A DNA stretch of 64,000 bases from Vitis vinifera (GCF_030704535.1 NC_081813.1:3372001-3436000); one strand, 5' to 3'. Counted from the first letter of the stretch, positions 12,488-24,580 are shown. Numbers and translations: made by a program. Notes: generated from the sequence alone by a model not told the origin.

Positions 12488-13114
12488 TCAACGTGACAAA
12501 CTTCCATCCATCTTTTGCTTCTTCAAGTCATTATAGAACCTCTCGATAAACTCCTCAGCTGCCTTGTCCACTTCGCTGTCCTCGTCGATGTCCTTCAGTG
12601 GGAACGGTGAGTCCGTTATCCTCAGCTGCCGCACCATGGGGCTCCGGCCGAACCCCGGAAGCGCCGGAGACGCCACCTCGCTGTTCAGCATCTCCAGCAC
12701 CGCCTTGACGGCGTTCACTGTGGTGAAGTCATCGTCGGAGGTTGGCGGCGTTTGGAAAACACAAGAAAAGATGTTGTGGTGGTTGTGTTTTCTTTTGTTG
12801 AAGTTGAAGGGAAAGTGGTAAGGATACGCGGGGCTGTTGCTGCAGCTGAACTCGTACTCACGTGGTGCAGCGAAGGAGATGTGGCCGTCAGCAGAGCGGC
12901 GGGCGGCGGAGGAGCTGTGGTGGTGGAACATGAGGTTCCCGATGGCTTTTCCGGCGATCTTGCCGCGCTTCATCATCATGTTGAGATCGAGCAGCAGCTT
13001 TCTCTTTGAAATGCCTTTTCTGAGCATGAAGAACATCACACGTACTATGCCCCATAATCTCTTAGCAATCCCTGGTAGATTTGGTTCCATTTTCACTGGT
13101 GGATTTGGCTCCAT
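12488..13114 (-). CDS. DUF761 (cotton fibre / Avr9-Cf9-elicited 146-like) protein
   Basis: This is an intronless 208-residue open frame. The C-terminal segment (about residues 182-200, VDKAAEEFIERFYNDLKKQ) is the hallmark DUF761 motif of plant proteins annotated as cotton fibre expressed or Avr9/Cf-9 rapidly elicited 146-like. The N-terminal third is basic and hydrophobic (IAKRLWGIVRVMFFMLRKGISKRKLL, residues 16-41). The middle is rich in His, Ser and aromatic residues and includes HHHSSS and a DDD patch. The family has no defined biochemical activity and is linked to stress or defence-induced expression by annotation only. ATG at 13114 and ATG at 13090 are both possible, because the first eight codons are an imperfect repeat of the next eight. 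The GC-rich codon use and clean full-length frame support a real gene. Confidence 0.85.
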   Translation of the reverse strand: MEPNPPVKMEPNLPGIAKRLWGIVRVMFFMLRKGISKRKLLLDLNMMMKRGKIAGKAIGNLMFHHHSSSAARRSADGHISFAAPREYEFSCSNSPAYPYHFPFNFNKRKHNHHNIFSCVFQTPPTSDDDFTTVNAVKAVLEMLNSEVASPALPGFGRSPMVRQLRITDSPFPLKDIDEDSEVDKAAEEFIERFYNDLKKQKMDGSLSR

Positions 13115-13213
13115 TTTCTAGATTTTAGAGGGGTTCCAGAGAAGAAGAAGTGGGTAGAGAGACTCTAGAAAGAGAGGATTTTGGTTTGATTGGAGGAGAA
13201 GCGAGAGAGAGGG

Positions 13214-13222
13214 GTATTTAAA
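13214..13222 (-). promoter_or_regulatory. TATA-like box of the DUF761 gene
   Basis: On the minus strand TTTAAATAC lies about 100 nt before the first ATG. It is followed by a CT-rich leader (CTCTCTC and CTTCTTCTTCTC tracts), a usual plant core-promoter arrangement. Position and composition are the only evidence. Confidence 0.45.
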
Positions 13223-13570
13223 GGAGAGAAAGTGGAATTATTGGATTTCGAGATTTGAGCTAGAACAACCGTTGGGTGTATGGATTTTGCGTGTCTTTGA
13301 GGGTTTAAATTATTAGTTGAATGATTAGTGGGGCTTGTGGTCAGCTGGCAGCTGGCTCCAGCTCTCCGAGGCTCTGATCATGTAATTGGTTGAAATGAGG
13401 AGTTTTTCAATCTTTCTTTTTGACTTTTATGAGTTTTTAACCCAATCAGGATTTGACAAATATTTGTTTTTTCATTTTGCATGTTCTTCCTCTTGAAACT
13501 TAAAACAATGTTTTTTTAGCATTTAAAAACTCTAAATTAAAATAAACTTTTATTTTATTTATTTTCAAAA

Positions 13571-13608
<38 letters not shown>

Positions 13609-14059
13609 TTTTATAATAGAATTAAATTATTTCTATTAATTTTTTTATTTTCTCATTTTTGTAACAAACCAATATTCATATTCCTCAAATTTAGAAACAA
13701 AAGAATTCTATAATTGAACTGTCAAATATGAGTTCTAAATGATTCACTTTATATTGAAAAGACAAGGACCTTGTAATCTTTTGGATCTAATTTATTGAAA
13801 TCCCATCAAATAAGATAATAAAATTTTAAATTTGAAATATTATAAATAGAGTCGTAGAAATAGTTCCTCATCCACAAGCTATTTTAATTTATTCGAAATC
13901 TAATAATATCAATAAATTTCTAATAAAACTCATCCGTACAACATAAATTTAAAATTCGACAAAGCATATTTTTACCACCTTTGATGGGTGTATAAAGGAA
14001 TTACTTTCTATTTCACACACTTAAAATATGAAAAAAAAAATTAAAAAACTTTAGAAAGA

Positions 14060-14261
14060 CACGTGCCCTTCTTTATAATTGGAGCTCATTATTCACCTTC
14101 TTCAGCCGGCACGTGAGGAATGAAAACCACGAGCGGCTGCACGTCCGTACAGTTCGAAATCTGATAGTGGAACGGAAGCACGAAAAATCTGTACCTCCAA
14201 AATCACCAAACCACCTGCCTTTCCAGAGAGGTTTCTTAGTGGCAAAGATTTCGGACACGTG
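14060..14261. promoter_or_regulatory. three G-boxes upstream of the DUF761 gene
   Basis: CACGTG occurs at 14060-14065, 14110-14115 and 14256-14261, about 0.95-1.15 kb before the DUF761 start. The stretch 14060-14480 is noticeably more GC-rich than its surroundings. CACGTG is the core bound by bZIP (ABRE) and bHLH factors, so abscisic-acid or stress input is a plausible inference. Confidence 0.4.
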
Positions 14262-14499
14262 TCGCAACCGTAAAATTGTGAAACTTCCACGCATCTACCA
14301 TTAGCCCATATAATCACTTTATGCTTTTGTGATATTTTGGTGATTAATCGATTTGAATACACTTGGATCTGTACGTAATGACTTGAGCTTATCCTCTTTG
14401 CTTCCTTGGTTGGAGATACTTTTAAACATTGGGCCCGCCCCACTGGACCACGACCCGGACACATGGCAGGCCCATTCAGTTCACATGATAGGAAGATGT

Positions 14500-16430
14500 G
14501 GTGGTGGTTTTTCTTGACCCTTTGCTTCTTTGTGTTGATTCTTCATATGCTTTTTTCCATACTCAACTTTACTTCAATAACGACAACTTGTGTTCGGTGG
14601 GTCGTGTTTGTATTATCTGCAAATCAAACACTTCATTAAATATCTCAATTCAAATTATAATTTAACTAAGAATACGTAAACGACTTAATTATTAAATAAA
14701 TAACACATCATAGAGTTTATTTAATTATCGGGTCCTATTTAAAATCAAGTTGAATTAGATTGTTAAAGTATTTTATTTAATCGGTAATTTTATTCCTTCC
14801 TTATTAATAAGATGTAAATTTTTTTCTAAGTTATTATTCGGACTTCATCAAATTCGAATCAAGTTATTCAGATTTGTAAAATTTAAAATAAATATGTATT
14901 GATAGTTGGTAAAAATTTTTGGTTGGTTAATAGAAGAAATTAGGAAAAGAACATTTTCTATTTCTTAATTTGATTTCAACTATTTTTTTAATTTCAAAAA
15001 ATATTTTTGATAAGCTTTAAAATTATGTTTGATTCTAAAAAGTTGCATAATTGATGGAGATGATATTAAATATGAAGAGACTAATATACCCTTTAAAACT
15101 ATTTTCTATTATAATGTTTGAGAAACTTTTTTATCTTAAATTTTTTTTAATAATAATTCTGAAAATTTATTATTTTTAGAAAACTAATTTTTTTTTAAAA
15201 ATATATTATAAAAATATATCATTTAAAAAAAATAAATTTGACATATTTTTAGTTATTTTTTATATACACAATTTTAAAAATATATGTTTTCCAAGATGTT
15301 TGATTTTTAAATAATAATAATTTATTTTAATTTTTTTGGAAAATGGTGTATTTTTTTTCAAATCACTAAATTATATTAAATTTTATTGAGTTTTGTAAAA
15401 TGAATAAAATTTAAATCAATGCATTTTTTTCATAGTCAATAAATGTCATTTTTTAAAAGATAAAGACTTCATATCCTTCTTTTCATTTTTCATACTAGCT
15501 CATGAGTTTAAATAATGAACTTATATGAACCAAAATTTAATTTTTTGGTCCAACTAGATCCAAAACACAATTATTCATTTTAAAAATGTGATTACCTTTA
15601 AATTGAGATTTGATTCTAAAAAAAATCTTTAAAATATTTTAAAATTGAGAAATTCTCCATAATTTTAAGAAAATATTTTATAAATATAAATAGAAATATT
15701 TTTTTTGAAAAGGTGTGGCCAAGAGCTTTTATGAAATCTAACATAGCATATTCATTTATTAAAAACTCAATTATTAAGACTTTTAAAATATTTTTTTAAA
15801 GTGACTTTCGACTAAAATAAATATCAAAGATTTTATTGTAAAACTTCAATAAAGGTTTCGTGGGATTCACTAAAGGGGAGTATTAAATTAATAATGTGGA
15901 AAATGAGTGTAAGTGCGACTTTAGGGAGTAGATATATTCAAATAAAATTGTGTACTATTTTATTATATTTAGAGGTCAATGACTATCGTGGGTTTTTACA
16001 TTTACTAGATTGTTCGGTGATTTTTTCATGTTTATTTATGGGATTGATTTTCGTTGTTTCCAAAGAATTAATATATAATAAGTAATAAAATATTAATTTG
16101 GGGTATAATTCGAAAACTACATATTCACCAACCTTTTAGGTAGTTCCATTATATTAGATAATTTTTTTTCCAAGTGGCAGTCAACCATTGGCCGAGAGAG
16201 CCGGATTACAAGCCAAAATCCACTATCATGCCCATCTAAAGAGCCTATTTTGGCGGCCTACAGAATTTATGTTCCCAGAATACCCTCATACGTCTCCTAT
16301 TATACAAAGCCATGGAAGGCACCGTGAGAAAGAACGAGGGCAGTCCCGGTAAAATGTCCATAGAAAATAACGGTCTCATTGGGTTCTCAACCACCATCCG
16401 ATCTTCAATTCAAAAACTAATATTTTCTTA
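14500..16430. other. intergenic, AT-rich
   Basis: There is no recognisable gene. Most of the stretch is AT-rich with alternating poly(A) and poly(T). The last 250 bases become more balanced and probably carry the promoter of the next gene. I did not find a convincing TATA box. Confidence 0.45.
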
Positions 16431-16598
16431 GCCCACAAACGAAGGCAGAACTCTGACTTTAAACAAAGCAGACTCTTCAAAGAGAAGAGAAAGTTGATTC
16501 AAATTTTGCTTGCTATCTTCGTTGATTCCTCTGAAATCTTGGATTTTTGGATCATCTGTTCAATTCCTATTCTTCTCCACTGGGAATCATCCAAACAG

Positions 16599-16863
16599 GT
16601 AATTTACACTGTTCTTTTCTGAACATTTTATATTTCTTGATTGATTTTTTCTCTTTTTGAGTTTTTTCTGGTCCATTACTGAAAAAGGACCATCTGTTTT
16701 CTTCTTTGTGGATCAATTATGAGATAGAACCTTTGGAAAGCTACTGATCTTTCTTCTTTTTGAAGATTTGGTGCAAGAATCTAGATTCTATGTTACTGGT
16801 ATATCTTTCGTCTTTGTAGTATACTTGTATGGTGTTTTTCAAGCTTTTTCTGTTTGATTCTAG
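16599..16863 (+). other. 5'-leader intron of the membrane-protein gene
   Basis: The donor CAAACAG|GTAATT at 16599 and the acceptor GATTCTAG|GG ending at 16863 frame a T-rich 265-nt sequence typical of a plant leader intron. It would join an untranslated exon (about 16440-16598) to the coding exon, with the ATG six bases after the splice at 16870. A leader intron this close to the start often enhances expression in plants. The splice sites are read by eye. Confidence 0.6.
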
Positions 16864-16869
16864 GGAAAA

Positions 16870-17334
16870 ATGGAACATAACCTGGTGTCTTACCAGTCTA
16901 GTACTGTTGGGAGTCATAGACCCCGTGGGCTTAGGCTTAAGAAAGGACTACAGTTGGCAATGGCATTGGCAGTTTGCATTTGGTTACTATACCATATTAA
17001 AGAAACATCCAACCATGATATGCATAGGCCGAACCAGTTGGTCAAAGAACATGGAACCATGCTTCTGGGACGAAAATGGAAGGTGGGGTTGGTGGATGGA
17101 GGGGACCCAGAATCTGAAAATGGAAAAGGGTTGAGAGAGGTGGAAGGGAAAGAGGATGGAGGGCTTGAAGATGGGTCTGATGAGAGTGAAATCGGGGGTG
17201 GAGTTCATGGATTTCGTGACGAGAATGGGGTTCCACCGGATGGGTTCGAGCTTGTGAACTCGACTCCTTATGAGCGTAGACAGTATGATCAGGCACAAGC
17301 TTCAGATTATTCTAGTAGAGATGTTTCTCAATGA
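16870..17334 (+). CDS. uncharacterised plant single-pass membrane protein
   Basis: This is a 154-residue open frame. Residues 1-26 are hydrophilic and end in a basic patch (HRPRGLRLKKG). Residues 27-43 (LQLAMALAVCIWLLYHI) form one hydrophobic segment. The rest is hydrophilic, acidic and glycine-rich (about residues 75-120), with a tail rich in Tyr, Gln and Ser. The layout of a short basic N terminus, a single anchor reading roughly A-V-C-x-W-L-L-Y, and an acidic tail is one I associate with a plant family of unknown function. No enzymatic motif is visible. The basic side before the anchor suggests the N terminus stays in the cytosol. The coding exon is bounded by a plausible leader intron and a TGA stop. 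Confidence 0.7.
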   Translation: MEHNLVSYQSSTVGSHRPRGLRLKKGLQLAMALAVCIWLLYHIKETSNHDMHRPNQLVKEHGTMLLGRKWKVGLVDGGDPESENGKGLREVEGKEDGGLEDGSDESEIGGGVHGFRDENGVPPDGFELVNSTPYERRQYDQAQASDYSSRDVSQ

Positions 17335-19475
17335 CAAGGAAGAGAAGGTTGAAGATTGACAAAAACTTCACAAGATGAAAGGTGTTTGATTATTTGATTT
17401 GTAAAATGCATAATAACCCAAAATTTAGTGGAGTTCTGACAATTATATGTGTAGATGGTGTTTGGTTTTCGATTTGATAGAAAAAATTAAAATATTTAAT
17501 TTTTTTTATTTAATTAAAAATATTATATTAATGTTAATTAATATACTGATTTTATTAATAGTTGTTAATAGAAAAAGTCAAATATTGAACCAAAAAAACA
17601 AATTCCATCTAAATCTTCTAAAAAAAATATCCTCAAATTAGTATATTACAACTTTGTGGCATAACGTCGATGTACTAGAAAATGACCAATTAGAGGAATA
17701 TTTCACAATCACAAACTTGCTTTTCCTGCCTTTCTATGGATTTGGAAGTGATTTTGAAAAAGACGTGTTTCTTACATAAATGATTTTCAATATGGAGAAT
17801 CGAAAATCATGTCTAATTATATAATATATTACCAAAAATATTATTAAAATACTTTTTTTTTATATAGTTTATATATCCAAATAGCAGAAAAAAATAAAAA
17901 TATTTTAACTATAATTACTCCTAATTAACTATAATCACTCCTAATTCTTCGGACTCCTTTACGAAGTTTAAGGTGATATTTGTTTTTTTATTTATTTATT
18001 AAATAGAGCTCAATAGTTTTAAATGTTAAATTGTTTATTTTTTAATATTTTATTTTTATTAAATATTAAAAAGTAAAGAAAAACTAATATATTATTTTTT
18101 TTAAATTGAAAAAAATCAAATATTTTGATTTTTTCTATTTAATTAAAAATTTATAATAAATCATGAAAAAGTAGAAAAACAAATAACGTAAAGTGTGAAA
18201 GTAAATTGTTTTGGTAAAAAGCTAAAAAAAATTAATTTCTAGAAAAAACATCTTTAAACTTTCTTAATTTTTTTTCTTAGATATTTATTGAGAACCAAAT
18301 AATCAAATATAGTGAAATGCATGTGAAAAATGGCAAAAACAAAATTGCAGAAGAATTCAGAAATTATTTCTGCGGCCAATGACTTTTTGTTAACCAATCT
18401 GACTTTTAAAGTCAAGTCATTCTATGGCATTGAAGTGGAGCCCTTTTCGTTCTAGATGGTCTCTAAACTGGAATGGTTCAAGCCTCAATTTAAGGCCTTG
18501 GTCTGGGCTGGGCTTGAGGGCCTTTTCTAACTCTCCTTATGATGGGTCCAAGGGTTCAACTTGGGTTCGTCAGACCCAATCCGAATCTCTGATGGGCTAG
18601 TACAAATATTTTTAATATTCAAATTAGGTTTAAATTATTATTATTTTTTCCTATCAAAATTGAATTTGGGTCGGGTTTGATCCAAGATTCAAATACATTA
18701 AGCTTAACCGAATCCCATTCCAATATTTTTATAATATTGACAATTTAAATATTCAATGTAATAATATTGGTTAAATTGACTTTTTAATTTTCTAAAAAAA
18801 AAATACCATAGTTATATCATGTCCTATTCCATTTTTCTAGAAATATCCATATATTTATTTTTATTTTTTTAATTATTTTGAAATCTTATCCTATTTACTA
18901 TTTAAGCTTTGTATAAGTATGCAGAAAAAAGTTTTAAAATAACATTATGGGTGAGTTCAATCCAACCCAATCTAATTTTAACTCAATACAATTTGATCAA
19001 CTTTTCCGACTAGTTTAAGTTTAACAAAAATTAATAGAGTTAAGGGATCTATACTTTCAACCATTGGATTGAATGATAATTCAATTTTAGGTCTTCACTA
19101 TTGTGTTCATATTTAATAATATTGGAGAGTAGCCGATCAAGGTATCTCTATAATTATTTTTCGAATGTGATCAAATTACATTTTTAGTTGATTAAGATAG
19201 GTAACGAGACCAAGTTACTTTATGGTTATAAGCAGTTACTTCTTAATGTAATTACTTTTCAACATGATTCAAACTGTCCTTCCATGTATATCATAAATCA
19301 ACTGCCCCCCAAAATTATGCTTGATAATGTCTTAAACCAATATTGGGAAGTCAAAACCAACCAAACCTAGGCCATAAAATTATAAACGTCGAGGGTTTTT
19401 AATTTTATTCATCTTTTATACGATGCACGTGCACTCACGTCTATAGTCTTTCTTTATATGTAATTGTGAAATCAA
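17335..19475. other. intergenic
   Basis: It probably begins with the 3' untranslated region of the membrane-protein gene. The remainder is AT-rich. A less biased block at about 18360-18720, with repeated 'gggtc/gggct' phrases, looks like transposon-derived DNA, but I cannot define ends. Confidence 0.4.
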
Positions 19476-20542
19476 TGTTAAGTTAATCTCGATTTTGATG
19501 ATAACAAAACAAAGTTTAAAGCTAATAATTATATTTCAAGTGTAATTAGGTAAGACGATTTTTAAAGTGGCAATCACAAAGACAAAACAAGTCAAGGAGA
19601 AATCATAAAGAAGAAGATCACCTCAAAGAAAAGTGTTTTTCAATACTCAAGTTTTATAAGATCTCTTTGTAAGGTTGTTGGTGCACTATGATTTTCATGC
19701 ATTACATTCTTTATTTATACACCAAAATCATTTAAGGGTTATTTTGTTTTAAATATTTTAAAATTGGATGATTTCATGTTTTCAACTAAAACCTTGTGTC
19801 TAACGGTCACCTGCCAAGCATTAAATGCTAACGGCTAGTCAACCGATCGACCCCTAGCTCAATCGATCGAACCCCCAACGGCTAGTTTGACTTTTTTCCT
19901 CTATAAGAATGCTTTGAATCTTCATTGTTTATGAGCTCAACTTTCTCAAACATTTCTTGAATATATTTGAGTCTTGGAAAAGTGTTTTGAGTGCACCATT
20001 GTTCTAAAACTTGCATATCATTAGTGCACATTTCAATCCTAGTTTTCTTGTATCATTTGAGCTTAAAGTTTTTATATTAGGATTTTGTGAGATCATTTAT
20101 TTATAAATCTTTGAGAGGAAGTTTCTCAAGTGTGGGGTATCATTTGAGATGTTGTTCAAGAGTGGGATATCTCTTGAGGATTGTAAAGGGTGCTTAGAGT
20201 CAAAAGTCCAAGAGGGTGGATTGGAACCATAATCCAATTGTATTGCTTGAAGGCTTGGTTTTGAAGCCTTGAATTAGTAGAACCTCAAGCTTGGGAGTGA
20301 AGTTAAAGGAGAGTGGATGTAGATCGGGTTACGCCGAACCACTATAAAATCTTGTGTTTGCATTCTCTCTTCCCTACTCTTTTACTTTATATGCAATTGT
20401 CTTTATATTGTTTTATTATATATTTGCATATATTTGTTTCTTACATTCACATAGTTTAAATTTGCAAAAAAAGACCATCACCCTATTTATCCCCCCTTTT
20501 AGGATGATTACCATACGTTGGATTAACCTAATTTTTCTAACA
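19476..20542 (+). mobile_element. probable degraded solo LTR (LTR retrotransposon)
   Basis: The segment begins TGTTAAGTTAATC and ends GATTAACC...TCTAACA, so it has the TG...CA ends and short inverted termini of an LTR. 'gattttgatgataacaaaac' lies near the left end. A TATA box ('ccactataaaatcttg', about 20339-20353) sits about 190 bases before the right end, where plant LTRs often start transcription. A C-rich, T-rich stretch before the end also resembles Copia-type LTRs. No tRNA primer-binding site follows and no gag or pol frame is present, so it would be a solo LTR. The flanking five bases (atcaa and ataat) do not match, so either the ends are off or the target duplication has decayed. Confidence 0.45.
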
Positions 20543-22727
20543 ATAATCTAGAAGGGTAACACTTAGAATTTGTTAAATAAATGATTTGAGTCTTATTGGT
20601 CACAAATTGATTATTTTTAATCAAGTTAAGTTCTTTGATAATATAGAAAAGATTCAAAACCAACCAACACACAAGATAATGGATTTTTTACGTAGAAAAC
20701 TTCCACATAGACGTTATTTTTAAGACTTACCCTTTTGTAACTATATTGTATTTCACATTTGCAATAAAACACTTCGTGTGCTCCTAATAGATCTCACCTC
20801 AGCATCTGAGGGATACAAATTTCCTTCATAACCCAATAGAAGTACGACAACCTTTTTGGAAAGTTTTGGGAACGGGAAAACAAACTAAGTTTTTTCCAAC
20901 GTGTTTGCGTCAAACCAAAAACCTTTTTAGACAAAGTATATATAAGCCTAGGGACCTAGTAGATCGATTCTTAAAAATTCCTCAAAAGAAATCCTTTAAA
21001 AAAAAAGGTAGAAAGATAGATCTCTGAAATTCTAGGGAATTCTGTCACAAGTGTTTGAGTGCTATTACTAGCACTGTAGCACTCAGGGCAATTCTTTCAA
21101 ACAATTAGAAAACACTTTACATAGTTTTAAACACCTCAATCCATACCAAGCTATACTAACCATTAATTTGTCTTTCTCAAACCTTTATATACTTATCCAT
21201 GCCGTCATGATTGAACAATCAACAACTTCAAGTATTAAGCGGAAATAAGACACATTTTAGAAAAATCTTAAGGTAGAGTCAATGGAATAAAATTGTCAAT
21301 CTTAAACTACATATATATATATATGCTTAATTGTAAAAAAAAAATCATCAAATATCTTTTGTACTTTGAGTTAAAAGAGAGATGAGTGAAATTAATAAAT
21401 AAGAATAATAGATAAAGTATTTGATGAAATTTCAAACTATTTAATGATAACCAAATTATTTAGCTTAAATCTCAAGGAAGATGAGTGAAATTAACCTTAT
21501 ATATATACATAAAAAGATTTCCATAGATCAATCAAGAAGAAGTTATATAAGGAGGTTAAAAGGTTTTCATAAAAACATAGAAAACTTGTGGAAGGTCTAG
21601 ATTACAAGTTAGTAGTTTTAGGCTTGTACAATTAAATAAGGACTCCCAATATGTCTTAAAAATGATTTTTAAAAACTAAGTCTCATTGAACAAAAAAGAA
21701 TGAACTTTTTAAAAGGGTTTTTTTTTTTTCTTTTGTCTTTTAATTTTTTTTATAAAAAGGGAGATTAATTCTTTGAAAGATAAAACTTCTTGTTTTGTTT
21801 TGTTTTGTTTTTTTGTTTTTTTTTGTTTATGTTTCTTTTATAGTTAATTAGTGATTAACCAAAGCTTTAGATTGGTTAACCAAAGTGGTAGACCGATTCA
21901 ACTTGGCGTGCAATGTCTACATGTTGAACAATTGCTATGTCAATTGGCTAAATGGTTGAGCAATTAGTTGATCATCTGCGCAATCAATTAATTAGTTGAA
22001 TCTCAATGGTCACTTATAAATGTTAGTAGTCAAAAAGTAGTCTATCAAACAATTGACTGGTTAAGTGAAAAATGTGACAACTAGTTTTCCACACAATGCT
22101 ATAAGTATGTTTACCAAAACTCATTCATGATGGACCAATAACTTGCAAATTATTATTACTTTGAGGTCAAACTTTTTTTGAGCATTGATATGCATCAAAC
22201 CCAAATCTAAGTGATTTTTTATTGCAATGAAATCTAAGTCCTTTTATTTGTATATCCACCCTTCAAGAAGAGTTTCTTCTTCCTATCTTTTCTTGTAATC
22301 TTGAGCAAATCGTACCAGAATCTTGTTTAGAAAACTTTAAAAAAAATAATGAAAATTTCTCGAGCCTTGAAGGAAACTGGGGAATAAGGACGTAAGCTAT
22401 ATTAATAGTTTCTAAACCATGATAAAATCCTTTTTTGCATTTTCTTTTTCATATCTCTTTAATTTTTATTTTATTATTTCATTGTTATTTCTTATTATTA
22501 CATTTTTTTCATTAAGTCTTTATATAAATTTGGGATTTGGACCAACAAAATTTTCTTCATTGTTTATATATGTAGACACACATAGATCAATGCAAGAACT
22601 ATACATGCATGTAAAAATCATAGATATTTTCAACATGGGAAGGTAGGTTTGACAACTTCTTAATTGGCTTAGCCTTGACTTAGTAATTTGGGCTGTGCAC
22701 ATGCAGCCTGCTTGAGCATTAATGCCA

Positions 22728-22762
<35 letters not shown>

Positions 22763-23900
22763 ATTAAGTACTTGGATACAAAGGCTTTGGAATTACAGCC
22801 CTAGGTTAAACCTGTGGCAGGTAGGGGTTTTCAAAAAGCTATATGATTCACATTCTCACATATTCATCAATTAAAGCCACCTTTTCTTCTTCAATATTTC
22901 AAGATGCCTGTGAATCATCAATGCCATGTCTCTTTATTTCTTTATTTGCAGCAGAACGTAACCTAAAGAAACTTTCTTATGTCACCCTTTCCCTCATACT
23001 TGCATGCGTGATTTTTCTTCTCGTGAAATGTAGGTTTGTGGCTGTAGAGAAAGTTGCCCATTATTTGATGAATATTCCCTTTCTTTCATTTTCTCACCTA
23101 CACGGGCTACATAGATCAAGGGAGAGCTGAACCTATACAGGAATCAGCAGTATATGGTAGCAGTAGGCCTACACGTGAAATCCAGACTCATCTTATTTTA
23201 GGATACAAACCTAATAAAACAAATAATAATGTCAAAATAAGGAAAACTTTTTCCTAGAAACCAAACAACCCTCTTCCTCTGCATGCATCACGGGGTTCTC
23301 CATTTCTCTTATTTCATTAGAAGTTTTTTTTTGGATTTGCATTATTTTTATCATATTTAGGAATCCAACATAGATTTGAATCTACACTAAATATCTAAAA
23401 ATAATTAAAATTTTATGTACTTTTTAATCAAATGTAATACTTTTGATCATCTTAGGTATTATCTTTTATTAACGGATTTATGAAATTTGAATTATTTTTA
23501 AAGGATTTTATTTTGTAGTCTTATTTTTAAATTCATAAAATTTTTTTTTGGACTTTTTCTATTAAAAAAATAAAACCAGGGTTATTTATATATTACATAT
23601 ATGATGATTTCTACCCATCTACTTGGCGGGAAAATTTTGCATGAAAAGCTTTTAGGCATCGAGATCTTCATTGAAAGAGTCATTTTCCATGTCAAAATCA
23701 GTCCACATTTATTTCAAACTAAAAGGAAAACAACTTTTCTTTCAGACCTCTCCTGAAAAATCTAGCAAGTTCATGGCTGTTGAAGTTTCAGATGATAATT
23801 GACTTGCAAGCTTCCATTGTCCACAAAACCCACAGATAGGTTTCTAGAGGAAGGTGAGTGAACCAGTATAAATTAAGTAGAATCCTTACCTTCTCCTCAC
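20543..23900. other. intergenic, repeat-derived in part
   Basis: The stretch at 20560-21180 is less AT-biased and resembles retroelement-type DNA. The stretch at 21860-22140 contains loosely repeated phrases around 'caatt(g/a)...gttgaacaatt'. A (TAA)n microsatellite lies at about 22728-22760. The open frame at 22843-23130 has no recognisable similarity. No gene is supported. Confidence 0.4.
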
Positions 23901-23943
23901 CATGAGATAATCATCAAGTTCCTCTACCATTTCATCGCTTAGC

Positions 23944-23950
23944 TATAAAA
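23944..23950 (+). promoter_or_regulatory. TATA box of the intronless DUF1677 gene
   Basis: TATAAAA ends 51 bases before the ATG at 24002, which would give a very short leader. The position fits and I see no competing box nearby. Confidence 0.5.
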
Positions 23951-24001
23951 ATTTCCAACTTCCTTCCAATTTCCTCGTTAGGGTTTCCCTTATTCTTGTC
24001 C

Positions 24002-24580
24002 ATGGCGCCCCCACATGGAGAAGCCATTGTTAGCTCCTACGCTAGGGCTAACACCTTCTGCAAGCCACCGAAAATTTCAACCGATAACCTCCAACGAACC
24101 ATTTCTGACATTTCCTTCGAGCTTAGCAAGGAGGCCATCGGAGACTTGACACTTCCTCCAATATCTGAGGTTGAAGACGCGAAATGTGAGTGCTGTGGCA
24201 TGAGCGAAGAGTGCACCCCAGAATACATTAAGCGGGTCCGGGACAAGTTCTTGGGGAAGTGGATATGTGGGCTGTGTACAGAAGCTGTGAAGGAAGAGAT
24301 AGAGAAGAACGGAGGAAAAAAAGAAGAAGCATTAAGCACGCATATGAATGCTTGTTCTAGGTTTAACAAGCTTGGCAGGGCTTATCCAGTTTTATTCCAA
24401 GCTGAGGCCATGAGGGAGATATTGAAGAAGAGCACAAGGTTGGATGGGAGAGGAGCTAGGGGTAAATCTATTAGCCCTAGGATTGATAAAACCGGGCAAA
24501 AAGTCGGCGGCATTGCAAGGAGTTCAAGCTGCATTCCGGCTATTACAAGAGAGATGAACGATCTGACAAAGAGTAATTGA
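24002..24580 (+). CDS. DUF1677 family protein (intronless)
   Basis: The protein has 192 residues from ATG at 24002; upstream in-frame codons before it are not ATG. The core (about residues 60-125) is the plant DUF1677 domain, with CECC at residues 62-65, Cys71, then the signature GKWICGLC with Cys89 and Cys92, followed by EAV and a helical segment ending near C118. The cysteine pattern C-x-CC-x5-C-x17-C-x2-C suggests metal binding, but no function is established for the family. The N-terminal region includes the conserved LQRTISDIS stretch (residues 30-38). A basic Ser-rich C terminus with SPRIDKTG and RSSSC is shared with the two paralogues downstream. It has no intron, unlike them, and is clearly more diverged from them than they are from each other. 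Confidence 0.9.
   Translation: MAPPHGEAIVSSYARANTFCKPPKISTDNLQRTISDISFELSKEAIGDLTLPPISEVEDAKCECCGMSEECTPEYIKRVRDKFLGKWICGLCTEAVKEEIEKNGGKKEEALSTHMNACSRFNKLGRAYPVLFQAEAMREILKKSTRLDGRGARGKSISPRIDKTGQKVGGIARSSSCIPAITREMNDLTKSN

Noticed and set aside
14102-14464. 120-residue open frame on the minus strand
   Set aside because: Overlapping frames on both strands are also open, the protein has no recognisable domain, and the DNA looks like promoter sequence with G-boxes.
23996-24001. Extended start of the intronless DUF1677 protein
   Set aside because: The upstream in-frame codon is TTG. The first ATG is at 24002 and fits the TATA box.
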